DNA of 64,000 bases from Nitrospirillum iridis (GTDB lineage: Bacteria; Pseudomonadota; Alphaproteobacteria; Azospirillales; Azospirillaceae): contig NZ_JACIIZ010000008.1 in assembly GCF_014205765.1 (NCBI RefSeq), positions 1 to 64,000 of the forward strand, read 5' to 3'. This document shows, piece after piece, positions 28,953 through 38,046 of the stretch; position 1 is the stretch's first letter, and every line of letters starts with the position of its first letter. The notes beneath the pieces were generated by a model. The model ran no database searches, was not told the DNA's origin, and saw only the letters and a program-made list of their open reading frames with translations. The position numbers were made by a program, and so were the translations under genes.

Positions 28953-29807
28953 ATGATCGCCCGCCGCCTGAACCTCTTCCTGCTGGCCTCCGCCACCGCC
29001 TGCCTGATGGGCCTGCCCGATGCCCGTGCCCAGGAAAACGGGGACGATCCCACCAAGCCACGCTTCGATTTGTCGTCCTTCGGCAGGCCGGACTATCCCG
29101 CCGACTCAATAAAGGCGGGGGAAGAAGGGCTGGTGCAGATCGCCGTCCAATGCCGTCCGGATGGCCATGTCGACGACGCGACCGTTGAGCAGAGCACAGG
29201 CTTCGCCCGGCTGGACGAAGCGGCCTTGGCCATGGTTGGCGCGCTGCGCTGCTTTCCCGCCCATGACCCCGCCACCGGCCAGGCCGTGGCCGCCGCGCTC
29301 AAGTTCCGCTATCGCTACGCCCTGACGCAGCCACCGCCGCCGCCGACCCATCCCACGACGCTGCAGATCAGCCGCGAGGAGGCGTTGTCCCTGATCGAGG
29401 AGGCGCGGGCCGCCAATCCTGACCTTTCCATTCCATCGGGAAGCGACCCGAAAGGTTACGACGCCGCTTGGTCCATGACCCTGGAGGCCCGTCCCGGTCC
29501 CGGCAGCTTCCCCCATCCCGCCTATCCGGCAGGCTCCGTGGCGGGGCGTGAAACGGGGACGGTCAGCGCCGCCTTCCTCTGCGGCCGCGATGGCACGGTG
29601 CTGCGGTCCCGGCTGATCCGGTCCTCCGGGGTGGCGCGCCTGGATCAGGCCCTGCTTGACGCCCTGCCCCCCGGCGGCGCCTGCCAACCGGCCCATGCCG
29701 GCAAGGGCGGCCCGCCCGTCACCTCCTGGGGCATGCTGGCCTATGTGTTCGCGCCACCGGATGCCGCCCCCACCAACAAGGCCGCGCAGCCACCACCCCA
29801 GCCTTAG
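28953..29807 (+). CDS. Secreted protein with two TonB_C-like domains
   Basis: This 284-residue protein has a signal peptide (cleavage after about A26). Two TonB C-terminal-like domains follow, at about 45-124 and 185-270, each with YPA, a glycine turn before a beta strand, CxxDG and RLDEAAL/RLDQALL. Each also has a Cys pair (C67-C100; C210-C244) that could form a disulfide. No transmembrane anchor or ExbBD partner is present, so it is not a classical TonB. It is the first of three paralogues in tandem. Confidence 0.75.
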   Translation: MIARRLNLFLLASATACLMGLPDARAQENGDDPTKPRFDLSSFGRPDYPADSIKAGEEGLVQIAVQCRPDGHVDDATVEQSTGFARLDEAALAMVGALRCFPAHDPATGQAVAAALKFRYRYALTQPPPPPTHPTTLQISREEALSLIEEARAANPDLSIPSGSDPKGYDAAWSMTLEARPGPGSFPHPAYPAGSVAGRETGTVSAAFLCGRDGTVLRSRLIRSSGVARLDQALLDALPPGGACQPAHAGKGGPPVTSWGMLAYVFAPPDAAPTNKAAQPPPQP

Positions 29808-29966
29808 CCGGCGGCCGTGCCCGGCTCCACGGACAGCGACCTTTCGCCGGAGCGTATGCATTGAGGTCGCGCACTGAGTCGTTGACCCGCCGCCGCCGGC
29901 GATTTGGACCATGACGGCCTCTGCTATTTCTGCAACGATTCTGGTCACGACAGCCGGGAGGGAAAT

Positions 29967-31121
29967 ATGGCGAGTCAGGGCGGCCAATTAATCGGGCTTT
30001 CGCTTCTCAGCGTGGGGTGCGGCGCCTGGACTATGGGGGCCTATGCCCTAACATCGGGAACATCGGTCGTTATTGGCCCCAAGGACTCACCACTCCCCCT
30101 GCCCAACATCTGGTTGGACCCGATGTCCTTCTCCCGTGCCCAGCCAATGTATTCCGCAGACTCCACCGCCGCGCAGGAGGAGGGACGCGTTGTCTTCATC
30201 GTATTGTGCGACGTTGACGGGATGGTCAGCGATGCCATGATCACGGAAAGCAGCACCCACGAGCGGCTGGACCAATCCCTAATAGCCGCCGCACGGACTC
30301 ATCAATGGGCATGCACCGTCCGCAATGACGGCGGCGCCCCTCCAGACGGTATTCGGCGGGCCGTCTGGGCGAATACTAGGTTCGCGTACCGCTTCCAACT
30401 TCGGATGTATGACGGGAATCCTGTTAAGCCCCCCCCCCAGCCGCCACCGGAAGCGACAGTGCGCCCGGAAACGGTGTCACCGCCGGTCTATCCGGCCGCC
30501 GCGCGCGCCGCCGGGGAGCAAGGCAGGGTCGACCTGCGCTTCCTCTGCCAACCCGACGGCCGGCTGAGTGACATCACGATCGACCACTCTTCTTCATACG
30601 CCGACTTGGACGAGGCGGCCCTGTCGGCCGCGCGCGGTAGGAAATGGCGATGCCAGCTGCCCGTTGATGCACAAGGACCGATGGCGGGTTCGTACAGCCA
30701 CACGTTCCGCATCTTCCCTGTATCGGCACCGCCGGCCCCGGAACCGCCGGCCGCACCAAGTCCCCCTGTGACGATCTGGGACCACCGTCCGCCAATGCCG
30801 CTGCCATCAATCGACAGTGCGGCCCTGCCCCGCCTGCCCGTGCCGTACCCACCCGAATCCGTACTGCTGAAAGAAGAGGGCCGGGTTCACTTCAGCGCCT
30901 TTTGCGACGCCGCCGGCATGTTCACGTCGGCCTTCATCCTATCGTCCAGCGGCTACAAAAGACTGGACGATGCGTTGTTGGCAGCAGTGGACTCACATCG
31001 CTGGCGGTGTGCGGACCCCAGATCGACGAGGGCACCGATATCGACTCGAGTACAGGCGACTTACCTGTTCCAACTCCCCCTCGCGAAGAAAGGCGCCCCA
31101 CCGGCCACGCCCAACCCCTGA
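29967..31121 (+). CDS. Secreted protein with three TonB_C-like domains
   Basis: From ATG 29967 (GGGAGG upstream) the product is 384 residues. The N-terminus is a weak signal or lipoprotein-like segment (LIGLSLLSVGCGAW). Three TonB_C-like repeats lie at about 55-147, 170-250 and 285-371, separated by Pro-rich linkers. Cys pairs are C81-C116, C194-C229 and C313-C348, each exactly 35 apart. WAC/WRC precedes the second Cys. It is paralogous to its two neighbours; the domain number differs, implying internal duplication. Confidence 0.72.
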   Translation: MASQGGQLIGLSLLSVGCGAWTMGAYALTSGTSVVIGPKDSPLPLPNIWLDPMSFSRAQPMYSADSTAAQEEGRVVFIVLCDVDGMVSDAMITESSTHERLDQSLIAAARTHQWACTVRNDGGAPPDGIRRAVWANTRFAYRFQLRMYDGNPVKPPPQPPPEATVRPETVSPPVYPAAARAAGEQGRVDLRFLCQPDGRLSDITIDHSSSYADLDEAALSAARGRKWRCQLPVDAQGPMAGSYSHTFRIFPVSAPPAPEPPAAPSPPVTIWDHRPPMPLPSIDSAALPRLPVPYPPESVLLKEEGRVHFSAFCDAAGMFTSAFILSSSGYKRLDDALLAAVDSHRWRCADPRSTRAPISTRVQATYLFQLPLAKKGAPPATPNP

Positions 31122-31215
31122 GGCCGGACAGGCGGTGGGTGAAGCGGGCGAAACCGACCTGCGACAACCACCGCCACTTCTGCAACGACTATCCCTCGGG
31201 GAGAGAGGGCCATTC

Positions 31216-31731
31216 ATGCGAACGAGTGCGGTACACGCGGTTCTGAGCGGTATTCTCGTCGTGCTGGCCTGTTGGCCGGCAACGGCACCGGTTCCTTCAC
31301 ATGCCACCGAACGGGTGTTCCATCCCGCATTTGATGTCGAGATCATAATTTATGAGTTTCGGGTGGCGCCTCCCCCCATCCTCGATTCGAACCAACACGC
31401 AGCGCCCTATGCAGCCTGGCCTCTCACCAGAGTTGATGCGGATACCTTTCACCGCTTTCCGCCGGCCTATCCAGCGGCGGCGGTAAAGCGGGGCGAGGAA
31501 GGCAGGGTGGTCTTCATCGCCTTCTGTAACGCCAAAGGCCATGTCTATGACGCCAGGGTCTGGGAGAGCAGCTCCTCCGACCGATTGGACGCGGCCCTGG
31601 TAAAGGCCGCACGATCCCGCCGGTGGCGATGCGCCCCGGCCATGAAGGACGGCCAAGCGGTACCGTCTGTTTCAGCAAAAATGGCCTACCGCTTCCAACT
31701 CCCCGACGCCGGCAAGAGCCAGCATCGATAG
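31216..31731 (+). CDS. Secreted protein with one TonB_C-like domain
   Basis: This 171-residue protein has a signal peptide (about 1-31) and one TonB_C-like domain (about 78-163) with YPAAAVKRGEEGRVVF, FCNAKG, RLDAALVKAARSRRWRC and a final YRFQL strand. The Cys pair C104-C139 is 35 apart, as in its neighbour. It starts 95 bases after the preceding paralogue, and the leader shares the TTCTGCAACGA motif with that gene. Confidence 0.72.
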   Translation: MRTSAVHAVLSGILVVLACWPATAPVPSHATERVFHPAFDVEIIIYEFRVAPPPILDSNQHAAPYAAWPLTRVDADTFHRFPPAYPAAAVKRGEEGRVVFIAFCNAKGHVYDARVWESSSSDRLDAALVKAARSRRWRCAPAMKDGQAVPSVSAKMAYRFQLPDAGKSQHR

Positions 31732-31747
31732 CCGCTCTGCCAGCCCC

Positions 31748-32356
31748 TCACCCCAAGGCTCGCCGCGCCCGTAACGCCGCCGTCAGCGTGCCGTCGTCCA
31801 GGTAGTCCAGCTCGCCGCCCACGGGCACGCCATGGGCCAGGCGGGTGATGGCGACGTTGAGGCCGGACAGGCGGTCGGTCAGGTAGTGGGCGGTTGTCTG
31901 GCCGCCGGCGGTGGCGTTGAGGGCCAGGATGACCTCACGCACGGGCGTCCCGTCCGCCCCCTGGGCCACACGCGCCAGCAACCCTGGCACGGACAGGTCA
32001 TCGGGGCCGATGCCGTCCAGCGCCGACAGGGTGCCGCCCAGCACATGGTAGAGGCCGCGATAGGCGCCGGTGCGTTCCAGGGCCCACAGGTCGCCCACCT
32101 CCTCCACCACGCACAGGATGGTGCGGTCGCGGCCCCGGTCGGCACACACGCCGCAGGGGGCCACGGTGTCGAGGTTGCCGCAGACGGGGCAGGTGACGAC
32201 GCTGGCACTGGCCGCGGCCAGCGCCTCGGCCAGGGGATCCATCAGCTGGTCGCGCTTCTTGATCAGGTGCAAGGCGGCGCGGCGGGCCGAGCGCGGGCCC
32301 AGGCCCGGCAGGCGCGACAACAGCTGTATCAGGCGGTCGATGTCAGGGCCGATCAT
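31748..32356 (-). CDS. recR: Recombination protein RecR
   Basis: This 202-residue protein acts with RecF/RecO in loading RecA at gaps. It has the HhH segment ([19 protein letters not shown]), a four-Cys zinc finger (CPVCGN, CGVCAD) and a Toprim domain ([27 protein letters not shown]). ATG 32356 gives the standard length. It normally follows dnaX-ybaB; here a secreted unknown gene intervenes. Confidence 0.96.
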   Translation of the reverse strand: MIGPDIDRLIQLLSRLPGLGPRSARRAALHLIKKRDQLMDPLAEALAAASASVVTCPVCGNLDTVAPCGVCADRGRDRTILCVVEEVGDLWALERTGAYRGLYHVLGGTLSALDGIGPDDLSVPGLLARVAQGADGTPVREVILALNATAGGQTTAHYLTDRLSGLNVAITRLAHGVPVGGELDYLDDGTLTAALRARRALG

Positions 32357-32434
32357 GGTGCCCAAGATAGGGGCTGTGCCGGCTTTGTTCCAGCGGGGAA
32401 ACGCGTTACGATCCAAGAGGACCTTTCACCGATC

Positions 32435-33349
32435 TCACTCGTCCGGATCATCACGACCGCAAATTTCCCGCCCGAGGATCGGCAATTCGGGTGGTGTTTC
32501 CCCCGACCAGGGTTCGGCCTCGTGATAGCTCTCGATCGGCTGGCAGCGGGTAGCGACGAGCGTCTGCAATTCCCGATACAGTGGATCGTCTTCGGAAAAG
32601 GACTGCCGTCCTTGGCAGAAGGCCGCCCTGACCTGCTTCCTGCAATTCAGGAATCGGGCGAGCGCCCGTTCAAAACGTTTCCCCGATAACTCCGTCTGCT
32701 TCACGGTGACGTTGATTACGCAGTTGGGGCCACCGTCAAACGTGATGGTAGTTTGCGCATGGTCGTCCCATTTTCCGACATACCGCCACTCACCGTAGCT
32801 ATCAGAGCCGAAACTGTATCCTATTGACGGGAATAACTTTCGAAGAAGCTCCGGCTTTATGCAGGCGAAGGCGTTTACTTCCCCAAACGCCACATCCGCC
32901 TCCCTATATGACGACGGCGTAATTTCATAAGTATTATTATTTATGCATTTCGAATAGTCATGAAACCAATACGAGACATGAGGTCGGTCAAATTTCATGA
33001 CCGCCGGATTCATGAGCCCACCCCCGAGAAGCTGTACCCGGCCCTCCGGTGTAGACCGATACCAGCCGGCGCTCTTGACGAGATACTCGTCGCTGATTTC
33101 AGAACAACCGAAATCGTGTGGACCAAAATCGCGTCGATTTATGTTTTTGGTTTTCAGAGCGAACAACTCGAAAACCACCGCCTGATCCAGAACCGCACCT
33201 TCATCCGCCAATGTCTTCACGCGCCGCAGCAGCCATTCCGCACGGCCTCGGTTTGGTGGCGCCGGGGCGTTCTCGGCTGCCGAAACATGCCCACCCATCA
33301 CAATATGGATGGCGCATGCCAATACCCCCGTCAGCACGGAACGAGTCAT
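32435..33349 (-). CDS. Secreted Cys-rich hypothetical protein
   Basis: From ATG 33349 (GAAGGGGG upstream) the protein is 304 residues with a signal peptide (about 1-25). The mature part has eight cysteines, enough for four disulfides, and many aromatic and polar residues. I recognise no family. Base composition is less GC-rich than in recR or dnaX, and it splits the usual recR-ybaB-dnaX cluster, so it looks inserted. Confidence 0.6.
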   Translation of the reverse strand: MTRSVLTGVLACAIHIVMGGHVSAAENAPAPPNRGRAEWLLRRVKTLADEGAVLDQAVVFELFALKTKNINRRDFGPHDFGCSEISDEYLVKSAGWYRSTPEGRVQLLGGGLMNPAVMKFDRPHVSYWFHDYSKCINNNTYEITPSSYREADVAFGEVNAFACIKPELLRKLFPSIGYSFGSDSYGEWRYVGKWDDHAQTTITFDGGPNCVINVTVKQTELSGKRFERALARFLNCRKQVRAAFCQGRQSFSEDDPLYRELQTLVATRCQPIESYHEAEPWSGETPPELPILGREICGRDDPDE

Positions 33350-33461
33350 CGGGCCCCCTTCGTCAAACACCCTCGACATCTTTGTCAGTCAGGGGCCGAG
33401 GGGGCAAGGTCGGAACTTGGACCTCTGGCGTGGGCTTGTGGAACAAATCACCGATAAAGCA

Positions 33462-33491
33462 AACGCCGGGCCCGTCGCCAGGCCCGGCGTT
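33462..33491 (-). terminator. Terminator after dnaX-ybaB
   Basis: A perfect 11-bp stem (33462-33472 with 33481-33491) with an 8-base loop lies 30 bases beyond the ybaB stop on the minus strand and is followed by TGCTTT in that direction. Confidence 0.75.
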
Positions 33492-33520
33492 CAAAACCAC
33501 ACCCTGAAGGTCGCGGCCGA

Positions 33521-33844
33521 TCAGAACGGCAGCTTCATGCCCGGCGGCAGCTTCAGGCCGCCCATGAGCTTGTTGGTCTCTTCGGCGATGTGCGCCTCGA
33601 CCTTGGCCTTGGCGTCGTTGAACGCCGCGACCAGCAGGTCTTCCAGCACCTCGACATCCTCGGGATCGACCACCGACTTGTCGAGCTTCACCTTCTTCAG
33701 CTCGCCCTTGCCGTTGACCACGACGCGGACCATGCCGGCGCCGGACTGGCCGTCGGCCTCGATCTCGCCCAGCTTGCCCTGCATTTCCTGCATCTTGGCC
33801 TGCATCTGCTGGGCCTGCTTCATCATCTGGCCGATGTTTTTCAT
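33521..33844 (-). CDS. ybaB: YbaB/EbfC nucleoid-associated protein
   Basis: This 107-residue protein has a Met/Gln-rich N-terminal helix (IGQMMKQAQQMQAKMQEMQ) and the YbaB core (GAGMVRVVVNGKGELKKVKLDKSVV, LEDLLVAAFNDAKAKVE), ending in GLKLPPGMKLPF. The family forms DNA-binding dimers and is commonly encoded after dnaX. It starts three bases after the dnaX stop. Confidence 0.95.
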   Translation of the reverse strand: MKNIGQMMKQAQQMQAKMQEMQGKLGEIEADGQSGAGMVRVVVNGKGELKKVKLDKSVVDPEDVEVLEDLLVAAFNDAKAKVEAHIAEETNKLMGGLKLPPGMKLPF

Positions 33845-33847
33845 CGC

Positions 33848-35848
33848 CTAAAAATCTCCTTCCCAGTCGCCATCCCCCATGTCGGGCGGCGCGTCGAAAT
33901 AGGGGTTGTCGGGGGCATCCATACCGCCATCGCCGGAAGAAGGGAAGGCGGGGGTGAGGGCCGCCTCTTCCGCGGCGGCCTTGGCGGCGGCCGCGGCCAC
34001 CTGGTCCAGGTCACGCACCGTGCCCATCCTGGCGCCGGGGAAGGCGGCCATCAGGGCCTGTACCAGCGGGTTCGCGGCCGCCTGTTCGCGCGTGCGGTTC
34101 TCCGCCGCGCGGTCCTGGTCGCTGAGCGTGGGTTCGCCCGGCGCGCCGGAAACGCTGACGATCCAGCGCCGGCCGGTCCATTCCGTCAGCAGCTGGCCCA
34201 CGCGGCCGGCCAGGTTGGGCACGGCCATGGCCGTCGGCCGCAACTCGATCAGGCCCGGCTCGAACCGCACCAGGTGGACCATGCTCAGCAGGTTGCCCTG
34301 CAGCATGCCCTCGCGCCGGGCGCCGAATAGGTCCACCACGTCGCGGAAGGTCTTGGGCTCGGCCAAGGGCAGGGCCTGGGCCTCCACCACCGGAGCGGGG
34401 GCCGCCATCGGAACGGGGGCCGCCTGCGCGGCACCGGCCAAGCCACCGCCCAGGCCACCGCCCAAACCGCCGCGCAGCACCGCCATGGGGGCGCCGTTCG
34501 GCGGGCCGCCGCCTTGCATGGACATGCCGCGCGCCGTGACGCCGCCGCCAGTGCCACCCCCCATCGGGGCGCCGCCGCCGGGGGGGGCGCCACCACCACG
34601 GACGATGTCACCACCCTCCATCACCTTGCGCACCAGATCGCCCGGGCTGGGCAGGTCGGCGGCGTAGGCCAGGCGGATCAGCACCATTTCCAGGGCCTGC
34701 ATGGGCACCGGCGCCTGCTGCACCTCCCCCAGGCCCTTCAGCAGGATCTGCCAGGCGCGGGCCAGGGCGGGCATGCCCAGCTTGGACGCCAGGTCCCCGC
34801 CGCGCACCCGCTCCATCTCCGGGATGCCCTGGTCTTGGGCGGTGCCGGGCACCACGCGGGCGCGGGTCAGGAAATGGGTGAAGTCCAGCAGGTCCTGGGC
34901 GATGACCACGGGGTCGGCGCCGCGCTTGTGCAGATCATCCAGCACGGCCAGCGCGTCGGCCGGCTTGCCCGACATGGTCGATTCGAACAGGTCCACCACC
35001 AGGGTGCGGTCGGCCAGGCCCAGCATGTCACGGACCTGCAGGCCCGTGACGGCACCACCCCCCAGGGCGATGGCCTGGTCCAGCAGCGACAGGCCGTCGC
35101 GTACCGAGCCATCGGCGGCCCGGGCGATCAGGCTCAAGGCCTCCGCCTCCACCGCCACCGATTCCTCGGCGGCGATGCGGCCGAAATGGGCCTGCAGGGT
35201 GCCCTGGTCCACCCGGCGCAGATCGAAACGCTGGCAGCGCGACAGCACCGTCACCGGCACCTTGCGGATTTCGGTGGTGGCAAAGACGAACTTCACATGC
35301 GGCGGCGGCTCCTCCAGCGTCTTCAGCAGCGCGTTGAACGCGCTGCGCGACAGCATGTGGACCTCGTCGATGACGTAGACCTTGTAACGGGCGCCGGCGG
35401 GGGCGTAGCGCACGCCCTCGATGATCTCGCGGATGTTGTCGACCGAGGTGTTGCTGGCCGCGTCCATCTCGATGACGTCGACATTGCGGTCCTGGGCGAT
35501 GGACACGCACTGCTCGCACACGCCGCAGGGGCTGACGGTGGGCCCGCCCTTGCCGTCCGGCCCGGTGCAGTTCAGCGCGCGGGCGATGATGCGGGCGGTG
35601 GTGGTCTTGCCCACGCCGCGCACGCCGGTCAGCATATAGGCTTGGTGGATGCGCCCCGACTGGATGGCGTTGCGCAGGGTGCGCACCAGGGCGTCCTGGC
35701 CGATCAGCTCATCGAAATTGCGGGGACGGTACTTGCGGGCCAGGACGCGGTAGACGGCACCGCCCGAGGCGGGAGAGCCGGACGCGGGGGTGTCAATGGC
35801 CTGGGCGGCGGGGGAAAGCGGGCTCTGATCGGTCACGGGATCGCTCAA
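33848..35848 (-). CDS. dnaX: DNA polymerase III subunits gamma and tau
   Basis: This 666-residue clamp-loader ATPase has Walker A GVRGVGKT at about 75-82, zinc cysteines in ALNC ... CGVCEQC (94-114), Walker B VIDEVHML, and sensor/arginine-finger segments FATTEIRKVP and LSRCQRFD. A Gly/Pro-rich linker (about 420-475) precedes the tau-specific C-terminal part. No obvious slippery A-run with frameshift was seen. SRP RNA is encoded about 70 bases upstream on the same strand. Confidence 0.96.
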   Translation of the reverse strand: MSDPVTDQSPLSPAAQAIDTPASGSPASGGAVYRVLARKYRPRNFDELIGQDALVRTLRNAIQSGRIHQAYMLTGVRGVGKTTTARIIARALNCTGPDGKGGPTVSPCGVCEQCVSIAQDRNVDVIEMDAASNTSVDNIREIIEGVRYAPAGARYKVYVIDEVHMLSRSAFNALLKTLEEPPPHVKFVFATTEIRKVPVTVLSRCQRFDLRRVDQGTLQAHFGRIAAEESVAVEAEALSLIARAADGSVRDGLSLLDQAIALGGGAVTGLQVRDMLGLADRTLVVDLFESTMSGKPADALAVLDDLHKRGADPVVIAQDLLDFTHFLTRARVVPGTAQDQGIPEMERVRGGDLASKLGMPALARAWQILLKGLGEVQQAPVPMQALEMVLIRLAYAADLPSPGDLVRKVMEGGDIVRGGGAPPGGGAPMGGGTGGGVTARGMSMQGGGPPNGAPMAVLRGGLGGGLGGGLAGAAQAAPVPMAAPAPVVEAQALPLAEPKTFRDVVDLFGARREGMLQGNLLSMVHLVRFEPGLIELRPTAMAVPNLAGRVGQLLTEWTGRRWIVSVSGAPGEPTLSDQDRAAENRTREQAAANPLVQALMAAFPGARMGTVRDLDQVAAAAAKAAAEEAALTPAFPSSGDGGMDAPDNPYFDAPPDMGDGDWEGDF

Positions 35849-35917
35849 CCCTTCCGGCGCTGGCGGGGCGGAGCCACCAACCCAAGGCCGGGGCCCGACG
35901 CTTCTAGATTTTTTGAG

Positions 35918-36018
35918 GTGGGAGGCTGGACATGCGACCCGCGCCGAAACTCGTTACGGCTGCTTCCTTCCGGACCTGACCGGGTTGGCGAGGGACACGT
36001 CCGCCGCCAACCTCCCGC
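35918..36018 (-). ncRNA. ffs: Signal recognition particle RNA, small bacterial type (4.5S)
   Basis: The minus strand carries the invariant SRP domain IV sequence around 35953-35972 (GGTCAGGTCCGGAAGGAAGC). Ends pair: GGGAGGTTGG from 36016 with CCAGCCTCCC ending at 35920, giving an RNA of about 97-100 bases. It binds Ffh for co-translational targeting. It lies just upstream of dnaX, a common alphaproteobacterial position. Exact ends are uncertain by a few bases. Confidence 0.93.
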
Positions 36019-36023
36019 CGCCA

Positions 36024-36052
36024 TATATCGGCATGGCCCCTCCCCATGGCAA
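36024..36052 (-). promoter_or_regulatory. Sigma-70-type promoter of the SRP RNA
   Basis: On the minus strand, TTGCCA (36047-36052) and GATATA (36024-36029) are 17 bases apart, and the RNA 5' end (about 36016-36018) falls six to eight bases downstream of the -10 box. Confidence 0.75.
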
Positions 36053-36130
36053 GTGAAAAGGCGGCAGGGCCGATCCGCCCGTCCCGATGCGCCGCCCGAA
36101 AGGGGGGCCACTTGCCGCCTTCGGCCCGCC

Positions 36131-37105
36131 ATGAGACCAATGGTGATCATGACGAACCGGTCCCAAAAGAACTTCTACACCGGCGCCGGCCTGGACCGCG
36201 CCACCGTCGCCCGCAAGCAGGCCGACTGGCTGGCCCAGCGCCTGACGGCGCCGGAAAGCCGATTCCTGGCCGTCTGGCGCGGCCAATTCCTGGTGGCGTC
36301 CCCGCCGGAAGGCGCGCCGCCCGAGACCGGCGCCCAGCCCGTCTTCCTCGACCCCGGCAGCCCATGGTGGCGCGAGGCCGCGACACTGGCCCCGGCCTTC
36401 CTGGGCGTGGAAGGCGAGTCGGCCTTTTTCGCCGTCGACCTGTCGGGACTGGAGGAAGGGCACCCGCACCTGGCCGGCCTGGGCACCCCCACCGACCTGC
36501 GCACCCTGGCCCACCAGGTGGACCGGTCCACGGCCAGCTTGCTGGCCTATGTGCGCGGCCTGCTGGGCTGGCACCAGCGCCACCGCTTCTGCGGCGTCTG
36601 CGGCACGGTGACCGAGGTGATCGATGGCGGGCACGTCCGCCGCTGCGCCAACCCCGACTGCCTGACCCTGCATTTCCCCCGCACCGACCCCGCCGTCATC
36701 ATGCTGGTGCACGATGGCGACCGCTGCCTGATGGGCCGGCAGAGCCGCTTCGGCCTGGGCATGTACTCCACCCTGGCCGGATTCGTGGAGCCGGGCGAAA
36801 GCCTGGAGGAAGCGGTGGCGCGCGAGGTGATGGAGGAGGCGGGCGTCCAGGTCACGGACGTGCGCTATCAATCGTCCCAGCCCTGGCCCTTCCCCTCCTC
36901 CCTGATGCTGGGCTTCCACGCCCGCGCCCTGACCACCGAGGTGAAGGTGGATTTGGAAGAGCTGGAGGACGCGCGCTGGTTCACCCGGGGTGAAGTGCGC
37001 GAGGCGAGCTTGCGCCGCGGCCCCCCGGACGGCACCCTGCGCCTGCCCCCCGCCGACAGCATCGCCCGCCGCCTGATCGAGGATTGGCTGGACGGGGACA
37101 TCTAG
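36131..37105 (+). CDS. nudC: NAD(H) pyrophosphatase NudC
   Basis: This protein of about 324 residues has a zinc-ribbon (FCGVCGT ... CANPDC) and a Nudix box (GFVEPGESLEEAVAREVMEEAG), followed by the NudC-specific SQPWPFPSSLM. It hydrolyses NADH and can remove NAD caps from RNA. ATG 36131, 36140 or 36149 could be the start; none has a strong ribosome-binding site. It is divergent from the SRP RNA. Confidence 0.93.
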   Translation: MRPMVIMTNRSQKNFYTGAGLDRATVARKQADWLAQRLTAPESRFLAVWRGQFLVASPPEGAPPETGAQPVFLDPGSPWWREAATLAPAFLGVEGESAFFAVDLSGLEEGHPHLAGLGTPTDLRTLAHQVDRSTASLLAYVRGLLGWHQRHRFCGVCGTVTEVIDGGHVRRCANPDCLTLHFPRTDPAVIMLVHDGDRCLMGRQSRFGLGMYSTLAGFVEPGESLEEAVAREVMEEAGVQVTDVRYQSSQPWPFPSSLMLGFHARALTTEVKVDLEELEDARWFTRGEVREASLRRGPPDGTLRLPPADSIARRLIEDWLDGDI

Positions 37106-37121
37106 TCACCAAGTCGGGGGA

Positions 37122-37925
37122 TCAGTCCCCCTTCCCACCCATGATCGCCAGCGCCTCGGCATGCGACCGGATGTCGCCGGACGCCACCACCTCACCCACG
37201 GCGCCCAGCACCAGGTCGCGGCCCTGCCAGTCGGTCATGCGCCCGCCCGCCCCCTCCACCACCGGCACCAAGGCGGCCCAGTCCCAGGGTGCCAGGTCGC
37301 GCTCCACCGAGATATCCAACCAGCCGTTGGCCACCTGGGCGTAGCCGTAGCAATCGCTGCCGTAGACGACATAGCGCGAGGCGGCCTTGAGCCGGGCGAA
37401 ACGCTCCGCCTCCTCCCCCTTGAACATGTCGGGGCTGGTGGTGGTGACGGTGGCCTCCGCCAGGGTGGGGCAGGCGCGGGTGCGCACAGGTTTGCCGTTG
37501 AAGCGCGTGGGATATCCCACGCCACCGATCCAGCGTTCGCCCAGGATGGGCTGGTCGATGATGCCCAGCACCGGGCGGCCCTGGCGCAGCAGGCCGATCA
37601 GGGTGCCGAAGATGGGCCGGCCGGTCATGAAGCTCTTGGTGCCGTCGATCGGGTCCAGCACCCAGACATACTCCCGGTCCAGGCCGTGGGTTCCCAACTC
37701 CTCCCCCAGGATGCCGTCGTCGGGACGCTCGGCGGCCAGGATGGCGCGCAGGGCCTCTTCCGCCTGGCGGTCGGCGATGGTGACCGGCGTCAGGTTGGAC
37801 TTGGCGTCGATCTCCACATCCGCCCGGAAATAGCGGCGGATGACAGCCCCCGCCGACTCGGCCATGCGATGGGCGAGGGCGATTAGATCGCCCGACACAG
37901 GCTGGGATGGCACGGGCGTGGTCAT
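37122..37925 (-). CDS. hisN: Histidinol-phosphatase, inositol monophosphatase type
   Basis: This 267-residue Mg-dependent phosphatase has GEELG, LDPIDGTKSF and the C-terminal APWDWAALVPVVEGAGG motif. The GTKSFMTGRPIFGTLI form matches alphaproteobacterial HisN, the penultimate histidine enzyme. A generic inositol phosphatase remains possible. AGGAAG lies seven bases before ATG 37925. Confidence 0.85.
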   Translation of the reverse strand: MTTPVPSQPVSGDLIALAHRMAESAGAVIRRYFRADVEIDAKSNLTPVTIADRQAEEALRAILAAERPDDGILGEELGTHGLDREYVWVLDPIDGTKSFMTGRPIFGTLIGLLRQGRPVLGIIDQPILGERWIGGVGYPTRFNGKPVRTRACPTLAEATVTTTSPDMFKGEEAERFARLKAASRYVVYGSDCYGYAQVANGWLDISVERDLAPWDWAALVPVVEGAGGRMTDWQGRDLVLGAVGEVVASGDIRSHAEALAIMGGKGD

Positions 37926-37957
37926 GGATTCTTCCTGGGCAAGCGGGACATGCAAAG

Positions 37958-37985
37958 AGGGGCGGCCCCGGCTGGGACCGCCCCT
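37958..37985 (-). terminator. Stem-loop between cycM and hisN
   Basis: An 8-bp GC stem (37958-37965 with 37978-37985) with a 12-base loop lies 61 bases after the cytochrome stop on the minus strand, followed by CTTTGC. It may partly terminate cycM. Confidence 0.4.
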
Positions 37986-38046
37986 GCTTGTATACCGGAC
38001 GGGCCGCCGCCTCAAACCCAAGGCGGCGGGCTATCCCATCAGCGCC

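Noticed and set aside
34514-36130. Upstream open extension of nudC across the dnaX antisense strand
   Set aside because: It runs through dnaX and the SRP RNA on the other strand, and NudC homology begins only after 36131.
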